NCBI GenBank assembly: GCA_018064685.1
Contig: JAGHUS010000068.1
Location: forward strand, 1-48,069
DNA: 48,069 bases
Reading direction: 5' to 3'
From: Bacteroidales bacterium
Lineage (GTDB): Bacteria > Bacteroidota > Bacteroidia > Bacteroidales > Bacteroidaceae
The notes beneath the pieces were generated by a model. The model was not told the DNA's origin, made no database searches, and saw only the letters and a list, made by a program, of their open reading frames with translations. A program made the translations under genes and the position numbers. Within the stretch, counting starts at the first letter, position 1. Each line of letters opens with the position of its first letter. Below are positions 1 through 8,572 of the stretch, piece after piece.

Positions 1-1
1 C

Positions 2-49
2 CTCAGCAAGAACCGCCACCAAGTCATCAACAACCTGTTGAAGCAATAA
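2..49 (+). CDS. C-terminal fragment of an unidentified protein
   Basis: The window opens inside an open frame that ends with TAA at 47-49; the last 15 residues read LSKNRHQVINNLLKQ. Too little is present to name a family. A hairpin terminator starts 17 nt after the stop, which is the main support for this frame over the others. The rest of the gene lies to the left of the window. Confidence 0.5.
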   Translation, partial: LSKNRHQVINNLLKQ

Positions 50-65
50 ATGCACTTCAACGCAC

Positions 66-98
66 AAAAGGTTCGCACTCAAAATGCGAACCTTTTTT
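66..98 (+). terminator. rho-independent terminator after the left-edge gene
   Basis: An 11-bp stem (67-77 with 85-95, core GGTTCGCA/TGCGAACC) has a 7-nt loop and runs into six T residues. It sits just after the stop at 49. Confidence 0.85.
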
Positions 99-100
99 AT

Positions 101-191
101 AGCAGTTTAGCAGTTTAGCAGTTTAGCAGTTGTAAATAATAGACACCGATTCAACTTTACTCCCCTTCGCCTCGACTGCTTACAACCTGCT
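101..191. repeat. 8-nt tandem repeat with a facing inverted copy
   Basis: The unit AGCAGTTT repeats almost four times at 101-131. Sequence around 127-136 (AGCAGTTGTAA) returns inverted at 180-191 (TTACAACCTGCT) with one extra base. It fills the gap between two convergent genes. Larger versions of this layout occur at 23463-23645, 36365-36746 and 45236-45405. Confidence 0.6.
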
Positions 192-3100
192 AATCCCCTA
201 ACAGCTCTCCCCCATCGGTCATGCCCTCGGCACTGATGCTGATCTGCCCCGACTTCCCGTTGTTATAGAATTGAATCTCGGCCTTGCCAGTCTTGTCGAG
301 CGTGAGGGACGGATTCCAATAGAGCGTTCGGCGATAGTCTTTTGGAGCTTCTTCCGCCTTGCGATTCTTGTAGTTGGGATGATAGAAATCGTCGGCATAG
401 GCATAGCCGTCGAAGACGTAGCGGCGGTCGCGATAGACAACACGGCGCGAGTCGTCGGCATAAGGATAGACGGCAATCTGCGTATTGGGCAGGTTGGAGC
501 CATAATAGCGCATACTGCCGGCCAAGCGGGGTTGGAAGTCGGTGTAGATGACGTACTTGTCTATGCGGTGCTCGTCATAGAACTCGCGCAAAGCCTTGGG
601 CGAAAGGAAGGAGACGAGTCCGTCCTCCTTGCTGAAAGGCTTGAAGGTGGCCAGGTTCTGCCTCATGTACACCGAGTCGGCATTCATAGTCAGACCGTTC
701 GTGGCACGGCGGTCCTGGTCATAGCCAAAACGCACCTCGATGTTGCTGTGGTGGAAGGACTGGTTGGAATAGGGAATGCTGACCGACGTATAGGGGAACT
801 CGAAGCCGTAGTCGCCCACGTAGGCACGGGCAATGTCTTCGGGGAAGTCGGAGTACATGCCTGCATCGAGGCAGTAGTTGCGGGCGTCCTGAGCATCGAT
901 GATAAAGGCGGGAATGGAGTCGGAGAAGGCACGCATGCCACGACGGCGAGCGCCAACGCTGACTTCGCGCATCCTGGTCGTTCCGTCTTGCATCTTTGTG
1001 GCTGCCAGTACAGAGTCGGCCGTGACGAGCAATTGTTGCTGGTAGAAGTGGTAAGGCTTGACAAAGCGCACAAAGGGCTGCGTGAGGCGAACGGCATATT
1101 CGGGATCCTGGACGACATAGCGACTGCGGTGCCGGGCTGGCAGGTTTTCCTCCTCGGCCCTCTGCTGAATCCACACATAACGGTTCTGCTGCAGGTCTTT
1201 CTTCTTCCACTTGGCCGAGTCGCTGGCACTGACAAAGAGGATGGCCTGACCGTAATAGCCAGGAAGCAGGAAGGCGAACTTACCGCCTTTGCGTGTAGGA
1301 ATCTCGGTGACGCGACACTCCTTGCCGTCGAGCGATACAAGCTCGGCGTGTACCAGTACATCCTTATTGTCCCTGCCCGTCTTGCTGCGCAGAAACAGTT
1401 CGCGCTCTTCTAGGTTGGAACTTGGCACACCGGGGTTGGGCTTTTCCTCCTCGGCAATCAGGTCAGGCGTGGTGGTGAGGGATGGTGTATCGTGTACAAC
1501 CTTCATGGCGGTGACGCCTGCCGCCGAATGGCCTTCTGCAGCATTCTTCGCAGCCCATGCCTCGGCCAGCTTGCTCACTTCGGTATAGGGGTTGACAAAA
1601 TAGTAGCCTGCCGTAGTGGCAAGGCTGGCAAACTGCTCGTCGGTGTAGTTGGGTTTGTAGCGGTCGGGGTTGGCCACGATGATGCCCGACACAACGGGAC
1701 TGCGCTCGGCTTGCTGTGTCAGTTCCCACTCACCCTTCACGGCCATATCGCGCCAGTCAAAGCGGCGCCAGCCTTGAATCATCATAAGCAGGTCGAGGGC
1801 TGCACGATGTACCTCGTCATCCTTCTCGAAATAATATCGGGGATTGGGCACGAAGCCCTTTATCTCGGACGAGAGAAGCATCTCGGTGCGCAGCGTGGCA
1901 TTGTCGTAGAGCTGATCGCAGTGTGCTGCATCGCGCACAGCCACCGAGAGTGTGGCATTGGGGGCTGAATGAACGCCAAGGTTGATGGGCTGGTAGGGGG
2001 CAAACATCTCCTCGGCGGAACTGAAAGGCGACCATGTAGCAGAGTCGGCTGTGAGCAAGGAGAAATCGACACGATCAACACTGGCAACAAGCTGTGGATT
2101 ATCGTCTTTTGCCGGGGCGTTGAAGAACAAACGGTCGGCCCAGACACGACCATTCACATCAAACACGGTGACCTGGTTCACGCCCTCCTTCAGTTCGTTC
2201 TTAGCCACCGTAATGACGCTCCGCAGACTGTCCAACGCAAAGACCTTCTCGGGATTGCCTTCGTGCATAATGCTCACTCCCAGAATATTGCTTTCTGCAC
2301 TGGTGCTGTCTGCCGCAGCTTTGTCCACGGCATTGCGAAGGCCCGGAGTGAGTGCAATGTCGAACATCCAGGCTGTATCGTTCTGGCTGACGGTGACAAC
2401 GACGCCTTCGTCCAGTGCCTTTGGCATCTTTTCGGACACCTTCTTGCCATCCACATCTATGAACGTCACCTCCTGGCGCCTGCCCTTTTCGGGCGTCACC
2501 TCAATCACTCCACGGGCAGGCTTGCCTTGCAGCTTTGCCTCCTCGCCATCATCCCACAACACTTCGTAGGCCACACGGCTTTTCAGTCCGTTGACGAGGT
2601 TTCCGCCTTCGGGATAGAGCGAGAGGGTGAGTGTCGGCTTGTCGGGGTCATTCTTGAAATAACGGCGCATGGGGCGCATCGTCATGTTCTCGTTGTACTC
2701 GCCTTCCTTGCGTGGTGCATCATAGACGGGAAAGACACGGCTGTATATCTTGTCGTAGTCGCGATAGTAGTTGTCGTGCAGCTCATTGCTGAGGAACCAC
2801 TCTTTCGACACCGTGGCATTGAAGTGCTCGTACTGCCCCCAGTTGAGCTGCCATCGAGTGTAGGCACGCAACTCGTAGAAGCCGCCATAGAAATCCTTCT
2901 TCAGTGCAAAATTGCCATGACCGCGACCATTGCGCATCTCAATGAGCTTTCGCTCCATCATGTAGCCATCCTGATTGTACAGCTCGACGTAGAGCACACC
3001 ACTGATGTTGGAGGGCTTGCCATCGTTGGTGCGGCGCGAATAGGCTGCAAACCAGATTGTATCGCCCAGAAAATAGCACGTGTTGTCCATGTGCAGATAG

Positions 3101-4416
3101 ACCTTTTCTTGCGGGATATTCTTGCCAAAGAGCTCGAGGCGTTCGGTAAGTTTCTCCAGTCGGGGGTCGGCTTTGTCGCCAAACGTTCCACGGTTCGTCT
3201 TGCGCTCGTCGTCCTGCAACTGTGCCTTGGCCAGCTCCTCGGCAATGTTCACTTTGTGCGTGCTGGTCATGGTCAAGGCCCGCTCCTCTTCGGCAGTGCG
3301 CTGCATGATGTTCGAACTGCGCCACAGCTCGTCGTCGTAGCCTGCCTCGTTGATGCTCGAAAGCAGATTGTCGGCAGCCGTCTTCTTTTTCTTCTTTCGC
3401 TTTGAGTCAACCTCTATCTTGACATCATCCACGCTGTAAAGCACGCTCTGACTCCTGAAGTCGCCACACTGGATGAGTGTGGAGATATCAGAGACCTGGG
3501 TGAAGCCTTTGTCGTGACGATAGTTGATGTGTACGTTGAGGTCGATTGGCGAGGACACTACCCTCATATCCTTCTTTATATCCAACCATGTATCCTCGAC
3601 CTTACCCTCGAAACGCAATACCTGCAACGATTTTGCGTCGACATACAACGAACCGGTAAGGATGGCTATGGGGTTGGCCTTCGGCTTCTTCTTCAAATCG
3701 AAACGATAGATCTGCTGCCCCGTACTGTCGGTAAGGAGCACGCCCGAAATGTGGTAGTGCTTGTTGAGGAAGGCGACGGAGCTGCGACTGCCAAGCGGGG
3801 TGATGAGTGCTTGCCAGAAATAGACTTCCTGAGTCATGGGGCCCAGCTCGAATGGATGGTGGAAATTCATCTCGGCAATCATCGGTGCCGTGATTCTGTC
3901 GCCAACAAGTCTGCCGTGAAAGCCTTTCAGGATGGAGATGTCGCGAAGGTTGGATGCCGACTTGGCCTCGACAAAGGCCTCGGTGAGTTCGTGTGTGCGG
4001 AAAGAGGTGTGAAGACGGCAAAAGTACTGATTTTCAACCTTTCGACGACGCCAATATTCACGGCTCAGCTTATTGCTCACCTCGTTGAGCATATTGGTCC
4101 ACGACCGCACATTCACCTCGAGCATAGTGCTTTCCATCGGCACTAGTTTGATGGTACTGCCCAACTCGCTGGCCTTGACAAAACGCTTCTCGTAACCCAC
4201 ATAGCTGATGCGGAGTATGTCGTCGGGAGCCACGGAAATGCTGAAGTCGCCATCGTGGTTGGTGATGGCACCAGAGTGCTCGTTGACGTAGACCGACACG
4301 TATGGCATGGCATCGCCGGTACTAGCATCGACAACGCGACTCTTCACCACGATGTCCTGCGCCAAAGTACTAAGGGCACAAAGAACAAAGATGAATATTA
4401 GAAATGTTTTTTTCAT
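190..4416 (-). CDS. large secreted protein with carboxypeptidase-regulatory-like and MG2 domains
   Basis: This 1408-residue protein starts with a clear signal peptide (MKKTFLIFIFVLCALSTLAQ). A carboxypeptidase-D regulatory-like beta-sandwich follows at about residues 22-98, recognisable by 'GDAMPYVSVYV', 'GDFSISV' and 'SYVGYE'. A poorly defined 230-residue region comes next. At about 435-540 lies an MG2 domain of the alpha-2-macroglobulin type ('EKVYLHMDNTCYFLGDTIWF', 'YELRAYTRW'). The C-terminal 'RRTLYWNPSLTLD...FYNN' block, near residue 1360, is typical of Bacteroidetes members of this group. No thioester motif was seen, so it is not a classical protease trap. The family is envelope-associated and of uncertain function. 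It starts 44 bp after lptD on the same strand and may be cotranscribed with it. Confidence 0.8.
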   Translation of the reverse strand: MKKTFLIFIFVLCALSTLAQDIVVKSRVVDASTGDAMPYVSVYVNEHSGAITNHDGDFSISVAPDDILRISYVGYEKRFVKASELGSTIKLVPMESTMLEVNVRSWTNMLNEVSNKLSREYWRRRKVENQYFCRLHTSFRTHELTEAFVEAKSASNLRDISILKGFHGRLVGDRITAPMIAEMNFHHPFELGPMTQEVYFWQALITPLGSRSSVAFLNKHYHISGVLLTDSTGQQIYRFDLKKKPKANPIAILTGSLYVDAKSLQVLRFEGKVEDTWLDIKKDMRVVSSPIDLNVHINYRHDKGFTQVSDISTLIQCGDFRSQSVLYSVDDVKIEVDSKRKKKKKTAADNLLSSINEAGYDDELWRSSNIMQRTAEEERALTMTSTHKVNIAEELAKAQLQDDERKTNRGTFGDKADPRLEKLTERLELFGKNIPQEKVYLHMDNTCYFLGDTIWFAAYSRRTNDGKPSNISGVLYVELYNQDGYMMERKLIEMRNGRGHGNFALKKDFYGGFYELRAYTRWQLNWGQYEHFNATVSKEWFLSNELHDNYYRDYDKIYSRVFPVYDAPRKEGEYNENMTMRPMRRYFKNDPDKPTLTLSLYPEGGNLVNGLKSRVAYEVLWDDGEEAKLQGKPARGVIEVTPEKGRRQEVTFIDVDGKKVSEKMPKALDEGVVVTVSQNDTAWMFDIALTPGLRNAVDKAAADSTSAESNILGVSIMHEGNPEKVFALDSLRSVITVAKNELKEGVNQVTVFDVNGRVWADRLFFNAPAKDDNPQLVASVDRVDFSLLTADSATWSPFSSAEEMFAPYQPINLGVHSAPNATLSVAVRDAAHCDQLYDNATLRTEMLLSSEIKGFVPNPRYYFEKDDEVHRAALDLLMMIQGWRRFDWRDMAVKGEWELTQQAERSPVVSGIIVANPDRYKPNYTDEQFASLATTAGYYFVNPYTEVSKLAEAWAAKNAAEGHSAAGVTAMKVVHDTPSLTTTPDLIAEEEKPNPGVPSSNLEERELFLRSKTGRDNKDVLVHAELVSLDGKECRVTEIPTRKGGKFAFLLPGYYGQAILFVSASDSAKWKKKDLQQNRYVWIQQRAEEENLPARHRSRYVVQDPEYAVRLTQPFVRFVKPYHFYQQQLLVTADSVLAATKMQDGTTRMREVSVGARRRGMRAFSDSIPAFIIDAQDARNYCLDAGMYSDFPEDIARAYVGDYGFEFPYTSVSIPYSNQSFHHSNIEVRFGYDQDRRATNGLTMNADSVYMRQNLATFKPFSKEDGLVSFLSPKALREFYDEHRIDKYVIYTDFQPRLAGSMRYYGSNLPNTQIAVYPYADDSRRVVYRDRRYVFDGYAYADDFYHPNYKNRKAEEAPKDYRRTLYWNPSLTLDKTGKAEIQFYNNGKSGQISISAEGMTDGGELLGD

Positions 4417-4460
4417 GATAAATCGAAATTGGTCTTGGTCAACTTTTCACTAATCCGCCA

Positions 4461-7400
4461 TCAATACCAATCAATATTGCTGCTATAGCTACTTTGCTTC
4501 TTCCACTTCAAAGCATCGGCCAGCGTACCTGCCTTACATGCAAAGGTGAAGTTGTAACTGGTGTACGGAGCAATAACCATTGAGCATGACATAGAGAAGC
4601 AGTGAAGGTCGCGACTGAGCGAAGCGGTGGTCATGGACAGCTTCTTGTAGTTGAAATCCCAACCCGAAGAGAAATTGATATTCCAATTGCGTGCTATCTG
4701 CAAGTTGCCCGAGAAGTTCAGGTTGTGGGTCAGCTTATAGGGATAGCGCATTCGCTTCTCGTTGATCTTGCCGGAAGTGTTTTCGCGCATCGACACACCA
4801 TAGCTGACAGTGAAGTTCCATGGCAGTGCAAACTTGACGTAGCCATCCTCGTCAAGTCCGTCTTCCGAACTCTTTTGCTGCTTCTTGGCCTTGGCACGTT
4901 CGGGATCGACATTCTGCATCGAGGGGTCGGTGTCATCGTCGTCCTCATCATCCTCATCGTCACTTGCTCTACCCCTTCTTCTGTCGTCTTTGTGACCGAA
5001 GAGCTTCTTGAAGGTATCGTTATTGAAGGTATAGGAGAGATTCTGCGACATGCCCTGGAAACGACCGAAGCGACCCTTCGACCACTCTGTGTGATCGGAC
5101 AGGAACACTCGGCCATTAGCATCCTTTTCGTAGGCATAGGTGGCAAAGACGGCATTGAGCGAGAAGGTGTAGCTCTTGGTGAGCTTGATACGGGTTCGCA
5201 TACTCAGGTCTGACCAAGGACGTGTCTTGGCTGCCATGTTGTAGCTGAGACTTCCGCCCAACTCGTCCAGCAAGCTGATTTTCTTATAGCCTGTCGTATC
5301 CTTTTCCGACCGAACCTTCATCTCGACATTGTTGCTGAGGTCCATGGTGACGCTTCCCGTCTTGCCAGTGCTGACAGTGCCATAGGTAGAGCCCGAGAAG
5401 GGGGAGTAGGACACGGTGGAGACGTTGCCGTTCTTGTCGGTACGGACATAGGTGTCGAAGAAGCCAAAGCGGGCTGCTCCGAAGTCGGGAGCATAGCTGA
5501 AACTTACCGAGGGGGTCATGACGTGGCGCACAACAACCTTTTGCTCCTTCTTGCCGTTCTTGTCGGGAAGGATGAGCTTGTAGGTACCGTACAGCTTGGT
5601 GTTGGCAGATACGGAGAGGTTGTAGTTATAGACGTTGTAGAAACCGTAGAGCGTATCGCGAACAACGGCTTGGCGGTCGGTGTTCCACGACTGCATGACC
5701 TTGTTGGTATACATACGGTCGGTGAAGTTGAACGAGGGGGTGATATTCAGATAGTTGAACAGGGTGAAGGAAGCGCTGACAGGCACTTGATGGCGCATAC
5801 CGTTACGCCAGTCCTTGACCAGACTTTTCTTCAATATCTCGTTCTCCTTGGCCGTGATGCTGTTGGTGAGTGTTCCGGTATAGCTGACAGCAATCTTCTC
5901 GTACCATCGTTCGGCTCCTGCAGCCTTCTTTCGCTTAAAGGGATTGAAACGCGAAAGGCTGATGTTCAGAGTGGGAAGCGTTACGGCCAACGTACTGTCG
6001 CGCATATTCTGCGAGAGATTGAAGGTACCGGAAAGGGTGAGGCCTATACTGCTAAAGGTCTTTGAATAGCTGATACTACTGGTACGAGTGCTCTGCGTGT
6101 AGCTTTCGGGGTTGTACATCGAGGTGAGGTTGTTGCGCTCGTAACTGCTTGTGGCAAAGTTAACGCTTGCCGAGAATGTCTGCGAGGGATTGGCCTTTGC
6201 ATCCTGTCGGTGGCTCCACGTCAGCTTGAAACTCTTGCTCACAGCATAGTCGGGCATATTCTTCTCTCCCTCCTTAGTGTTCTGATAACTGAACATGAAG
6301 TTACCACTGAACTTGTAGCGCTTCTTGTAGTTAGACTGCATGGACAGGCCCCACGAGCCTTTCGTGTAGATCTCACCCAAGGCCTTCAGGTCGATTTTGT
6401 CGTTGATGGCAAAGTAGTAACCGCCATCGCGAAGATAGAAGCCTCGAGTGGTCTCATCGCCATAAGTGGGCATGATAAAGCCGCTGCTGTAACTCTTCGA
6501 GAAGGGGAAGAAGCCGTATGGGATGGCGAGTGGAAGGGGCACGTCCTCGACAACCAGATAGGCGGGACCGAACACCACATCTTCGCCAGGCCGAACCTTG
6601 TAGCGTGTCATCTGCAGATAGAAATGTGGATGGTCGGCATCACAGGTAGTGTACTTTCCGCCACGACCATACATAACACCCATACTGTCGCGTTTTGTCT
6701 CGGCACCTACCAGGATGCCTTCGCCTTGTGCCGTATAGACATTGCTGATGAATGCTTTGTGGGTCTTGAAGCAATAGCTTATACTATCAGGCTCGTATTC
6801 GTCGTTGCCTTGACGGAAAACGGGCTTGCCGATGATCTCGTGCTTTGCCTCGGTTGTGTCAATACGCCCAGTAGCATGTACGACGCTGCTATCCAACGAC
6901 ATAGTGATGAGGTCGGCCTCCAACTGCAGGTTCTGATAATTGACTTTGCTTTCTCCATAAAGATTGGCTTGGTCAAGGATGTAGTCGAAGGTGATGGAGT
7001 CTTGTGCCGAGAACTCAACTGGTGCTTCCAGTGCGCTTCTACTGCGGCGAACGGTATCGGCCTTGACGCTGTCTTTTCGTGTCGTATCGGGCAGTACCTC
7101 GATAATCTGATTGTGGGCCAGCATGTTCAGGATGCTGTCTTGCGAAACGGAACGCAACACACTGTCCACAGTGAGCTGCTTTACCATCTTGGCTTTCAGG
7201 GCAGACTCCAATGAGTCGTACTGCAATGCTGCCAATGACAGCGAGTCGAGGTTTATCTGATCGAAATCAACATCGTTCAGACCTAAAGAATCGATAAGAT
7301 TGGCGTCGAAGGCTGCACCATTGGCCAATGCACGGCCTAAGGCCAACAGTCGGAGTCTGGCATTCGAAAGACTGTCATCGACTACATTACGAAGAGAATC

Positions 7401-7565
7401 GTTTGTCGGCACAACTTGCAAGGAGCTGTCGGAAGTGGCATCAAGGCTGTCATTTCTTGATGACAAAGCGCCATTCCCCATATAATTGTGAATAGGAAAT
7501 ACAGCATAGGCCATTGCACATAGTGCAAAGACAAAAAAGAAAAATGTATATTTCTGCGCCTTCAA
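4461..7565 (-). CDS. lptD: LPS-assembly outer membrane protein LptD
   Basis: This 1034-residue protein matches the Bacteroidetes form of LptD, the outer membrane barrel that inserts lipopolysaccharide into the outer leaflet. An OstA/LptA-like periplasmic domain starts near residue 185 ('VNYQNLQLEADLITM', 'DTTEAKHEIIGKPVF'). The barrel follows from about residue 390 as alternating aromatic strands to the C-terminal tyrosine. 'VPLPLAIPYGFFPF' is a recognisable conserved segment. The start appears to be TTG at 7565: a stop lies three codons upstream, and the first 20 residues form a good signal peptide with two early lysines, while the next ATG would remove it. An unusual acidic stretch of Asp and Glu falls near residues 865-885, probably in an extracellular loop. 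Confidence 0.9.
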   Translation of the reverse strand: MKAQKYTFFFFVFALCAMAYAVFPIHNYMGNGALSSRNDSLDATSDSSLQVVPTNDSLRNVVDDSLSNARLRLLALGRALANGAAFDANLIDSLGLNDVDFDQINLDSLSLAALQYDSLESALKAKMVKQLTVDSVLRSVSQDSILNMLAHNQIIEVLPDTTRKDSVKADTVRRSRSALEAPVEFSAQDSITFDYILDQANLYGESKVNYQNLQLEADLITMSLDSSVVHATGRIDTTEAKHEIIGKPVFRQGNDEYEPDSISYCFKTHKAFISNVYTAQGEGILVGAETKRDSMGVMYGRGGKYTTCDADHPHFYLQMTRYKVRPGEDVVFGPAYLVVEDVPLPLAIPYGFFPFSKSYSSGFIMPTYGDETTRGFYLRDGGYYFAINDKIDLKALGEIYTKGSWGLSMQSNYKKRYKFSGNFMFSYQNTKEGEKNMPDYAVSKSFKLTWSHRQDAKANPSQTFSASVNFATSSYERNNLTSMYNPESYTQSTRTSSISYSKTFSSIGLTLSGTFNLSQNMRDSTLAVTLPTLNISLSRFNPFKRKKAAGAERWYEKIAVSYTGTLTNSITAKENEILKKSLVKDWRNGMRHQVPVSASFTLFNYLNITPSFNFTDRMYTNKVMQSWNTDRQAVVRDTLYGFYNVYNYNLSVSANTKLYGTYKLILPDKNGKKEQKVVVRHVMTPSVSFSYAPDFGAARFGFFDTYVRTDKNGNVSTVSYSPFSGSTYGTVSTGKTGSVTMDLSNNVEMKVRSEKDTTGYKKISLLDELGGSLSYNMAAKTRPWSDLSMRTRIKLTKSYTFSLNAVFATYAYEKDANGRVFLSDHTEWSKGRFGRFQGMSQNLSYTFNNDTFKKLFGHKDDRRRGRASDDEDDEDDDDTDPSMQNVDPERAKAKKQQKSSEDGLDEDGYVKFALPWNFTVSYGVSMRENTSGKINEKRMRYPYKLTHNLNFSGNLQIARNWNINFSSGWDFNYKKLSMTTASLSRDLHCFSMSCSMVIAPYTSYNFTFACKAGTLADALKWKKQSSYSSNIDWY

Positions 7566-7592
7566 ATTATTCTAATATAGCAAACTGAAGTG

Positions 7593-7643
7593 CAAAGGTA
7601 AGCAAAAATAGTGAGATTATATTAATATAATCTGACAAAAGTA
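7593..7643 (-). promoter_or_regulatory. candidate lptD promoter region with a 20-bp palindrome
   Basis: On the minus strand, three perfect TAnnTTTG -7 motifs occur upstream of lptD, at 7593-7600, 7603-7610 and 7636-7643. Between the last two lies AGATTATATTAATATAATCT (7614-7633), a perfect 20-bp palindrome. No clean TTTG -33 partner was found, so which motif is used is open. The palindrome could be an operator or simply an AT-rich hairpin. Confidence 0.45.
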
Positions 7644-7670
7644 GTTAAAAAAAATGAAAACTGCCACGAA

Positions 7671-7863
7671 GAGGGCGTAATACGACAAAACAAGTACGAG
7701 ACTGACGACAAACCAAGAGGGCGTAATACGACAAAACAAGTACGAGACTGACGACAAACGAAGAGGGCGTAATACGACAAAACAAGTACGAGACTGACGA
7801 CAAACCAAGAGGGTGTAATACGACAAAACAAGTACGAGACTGACGACAAACCAAGAGGGTGTC
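7671..7863. repeat. 46-bp tandem repeat, four copies plus a partial fifth
   Basis: Units start at 7671, 7717, 7763 and 7809, with a truncated fifth at 7855. The unit runs from GAGGGCGTAATACGACAAAA to GACTGACGACAAACCAA. Copies differ by only one or two bases (GGGC versus GGGT, ACCAA versus ACGAA). The partial fifth copy reaches the stop codon of the HD-domain gene at 7862-7864, so the array appears to have grown out of that gene's 3' end. The period is not a multiple of three, so it does not encode a protein repeat. There are no unique spacers. Confidence 0.95.
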
Positions 7864-8401
7864 AAACGCCGAACATAGCGTACCAACGATCGAAGATTTG
7901 CAGACCATCTTCGCCAAATCGGAGCAGGGATTTACGTACCTGTTCGTAGGTCTTTTCACGCTCCAAATGGGTCTTGGAATAGAACTTGTCGGCATAGCAA
8001 ATAAGTTGCTCCTCCAATGTCTCGGGTTGAAGGTCGATAGGGGGAAGTGGCAAGCCTTGCTCGATGATGGACTTGGCTGTGAGGCCTGTGCCGGTATGTC
8101 TTTCTGCTACTCGTGCATGTCTGGGCAAGCCTTCGGCACGGAGCATCTCGCCTCCCAGCAAACCATGACGCAGATAATGTTCGGTGCCACGGCAGAAGAT
8201 GCCTGGAGCATCGGTCTTGACGATGCCTACATCGTGCAGCATAGCGGCCTCATAGACAAACTGTTCGTCAAGATGAAGTTCCTTGTGTCGACCTGCAATA
8301 CGAAGTGCCATATCTGCTACTTTCTGGCTGTGTACTAACAGTACATGAAGCAATTCGGGATTGCCTTCACAATATTTCTCAATCAAACGAATGGGTTCCA
8401 T
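7862..8401 (-). CDS. HD-domain metal-dependent phosphohydrolase
   Basis: This 179-residue cytoplasmic protein belongs to the HD superfamily, whose members hydrolyse phosphate esters of nucleotides or similar substrates using metal ions. The diagnostic residues are visible: a first His in 'LLVHSQKVADMAL', the HD pair in 'AAMLHDVGIV', and further His residues in 'EHYLRHGLLGGEML' and 'ERHTGTGLT'. The last resembles the uncharacterised bacterial 'HDIG-like' proteins. No transmembrane segment or signal peptide is present. It lies upstream of lptD on the same strand, 296 bp away, with the repeat array between, so cotranscription is possible but unproven. The true substrate cannot be told from sequence. 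Confidence 0.8.
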   Translation of the reverse strand: MEPIRLIEKYCEGNPELLHVLLVHSQKVADMALRIAGRHKELHLDEQFVYEAAMLHDVGIVKTDAPGIFCRGTEHYLRHGLLGGEMLRAEGLPRHARVAERHTGTGLTAKSIIEQGLPLPPIDLQPETLEEQLICYADKFYSKTHLEREKTYEQVRKSLLRFGEDGLQIFDRWYAMFGV

Positions 8402-8572
8402 ATTATAGATTTTTTATCACGAAATATAAGTCCTCTTGTGGATTTATCTCTTCGTTGTATCTTGGTAAATTAAATTAAATCAACAGAATATAACAGAATG
8501 GATTTCCAATAAAGGATGATCAACTTAACGGGTAAACAATTCAACGGACAATCATTTAAACGGCTTATCAAC
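8402..8572. other. intergenic gap, no clear element
   Basis: This is an AT-rich gap between two minus-strand genes. I see loose repeats of the type 'CAATTCAACGG/CAATCATTTAAACGG' at 8537-8563, but no confident promoter or terminator. Confidence 0.4.

Noticed and set aside
7617..7995. Three overlapping minus-strand frames encoding 'VCRQSRTCFVV' repeats
   Set aside because: They are translations of the non-coding 46-bp array; the same peptide appears in several frames because 46 is not a multiple of three.
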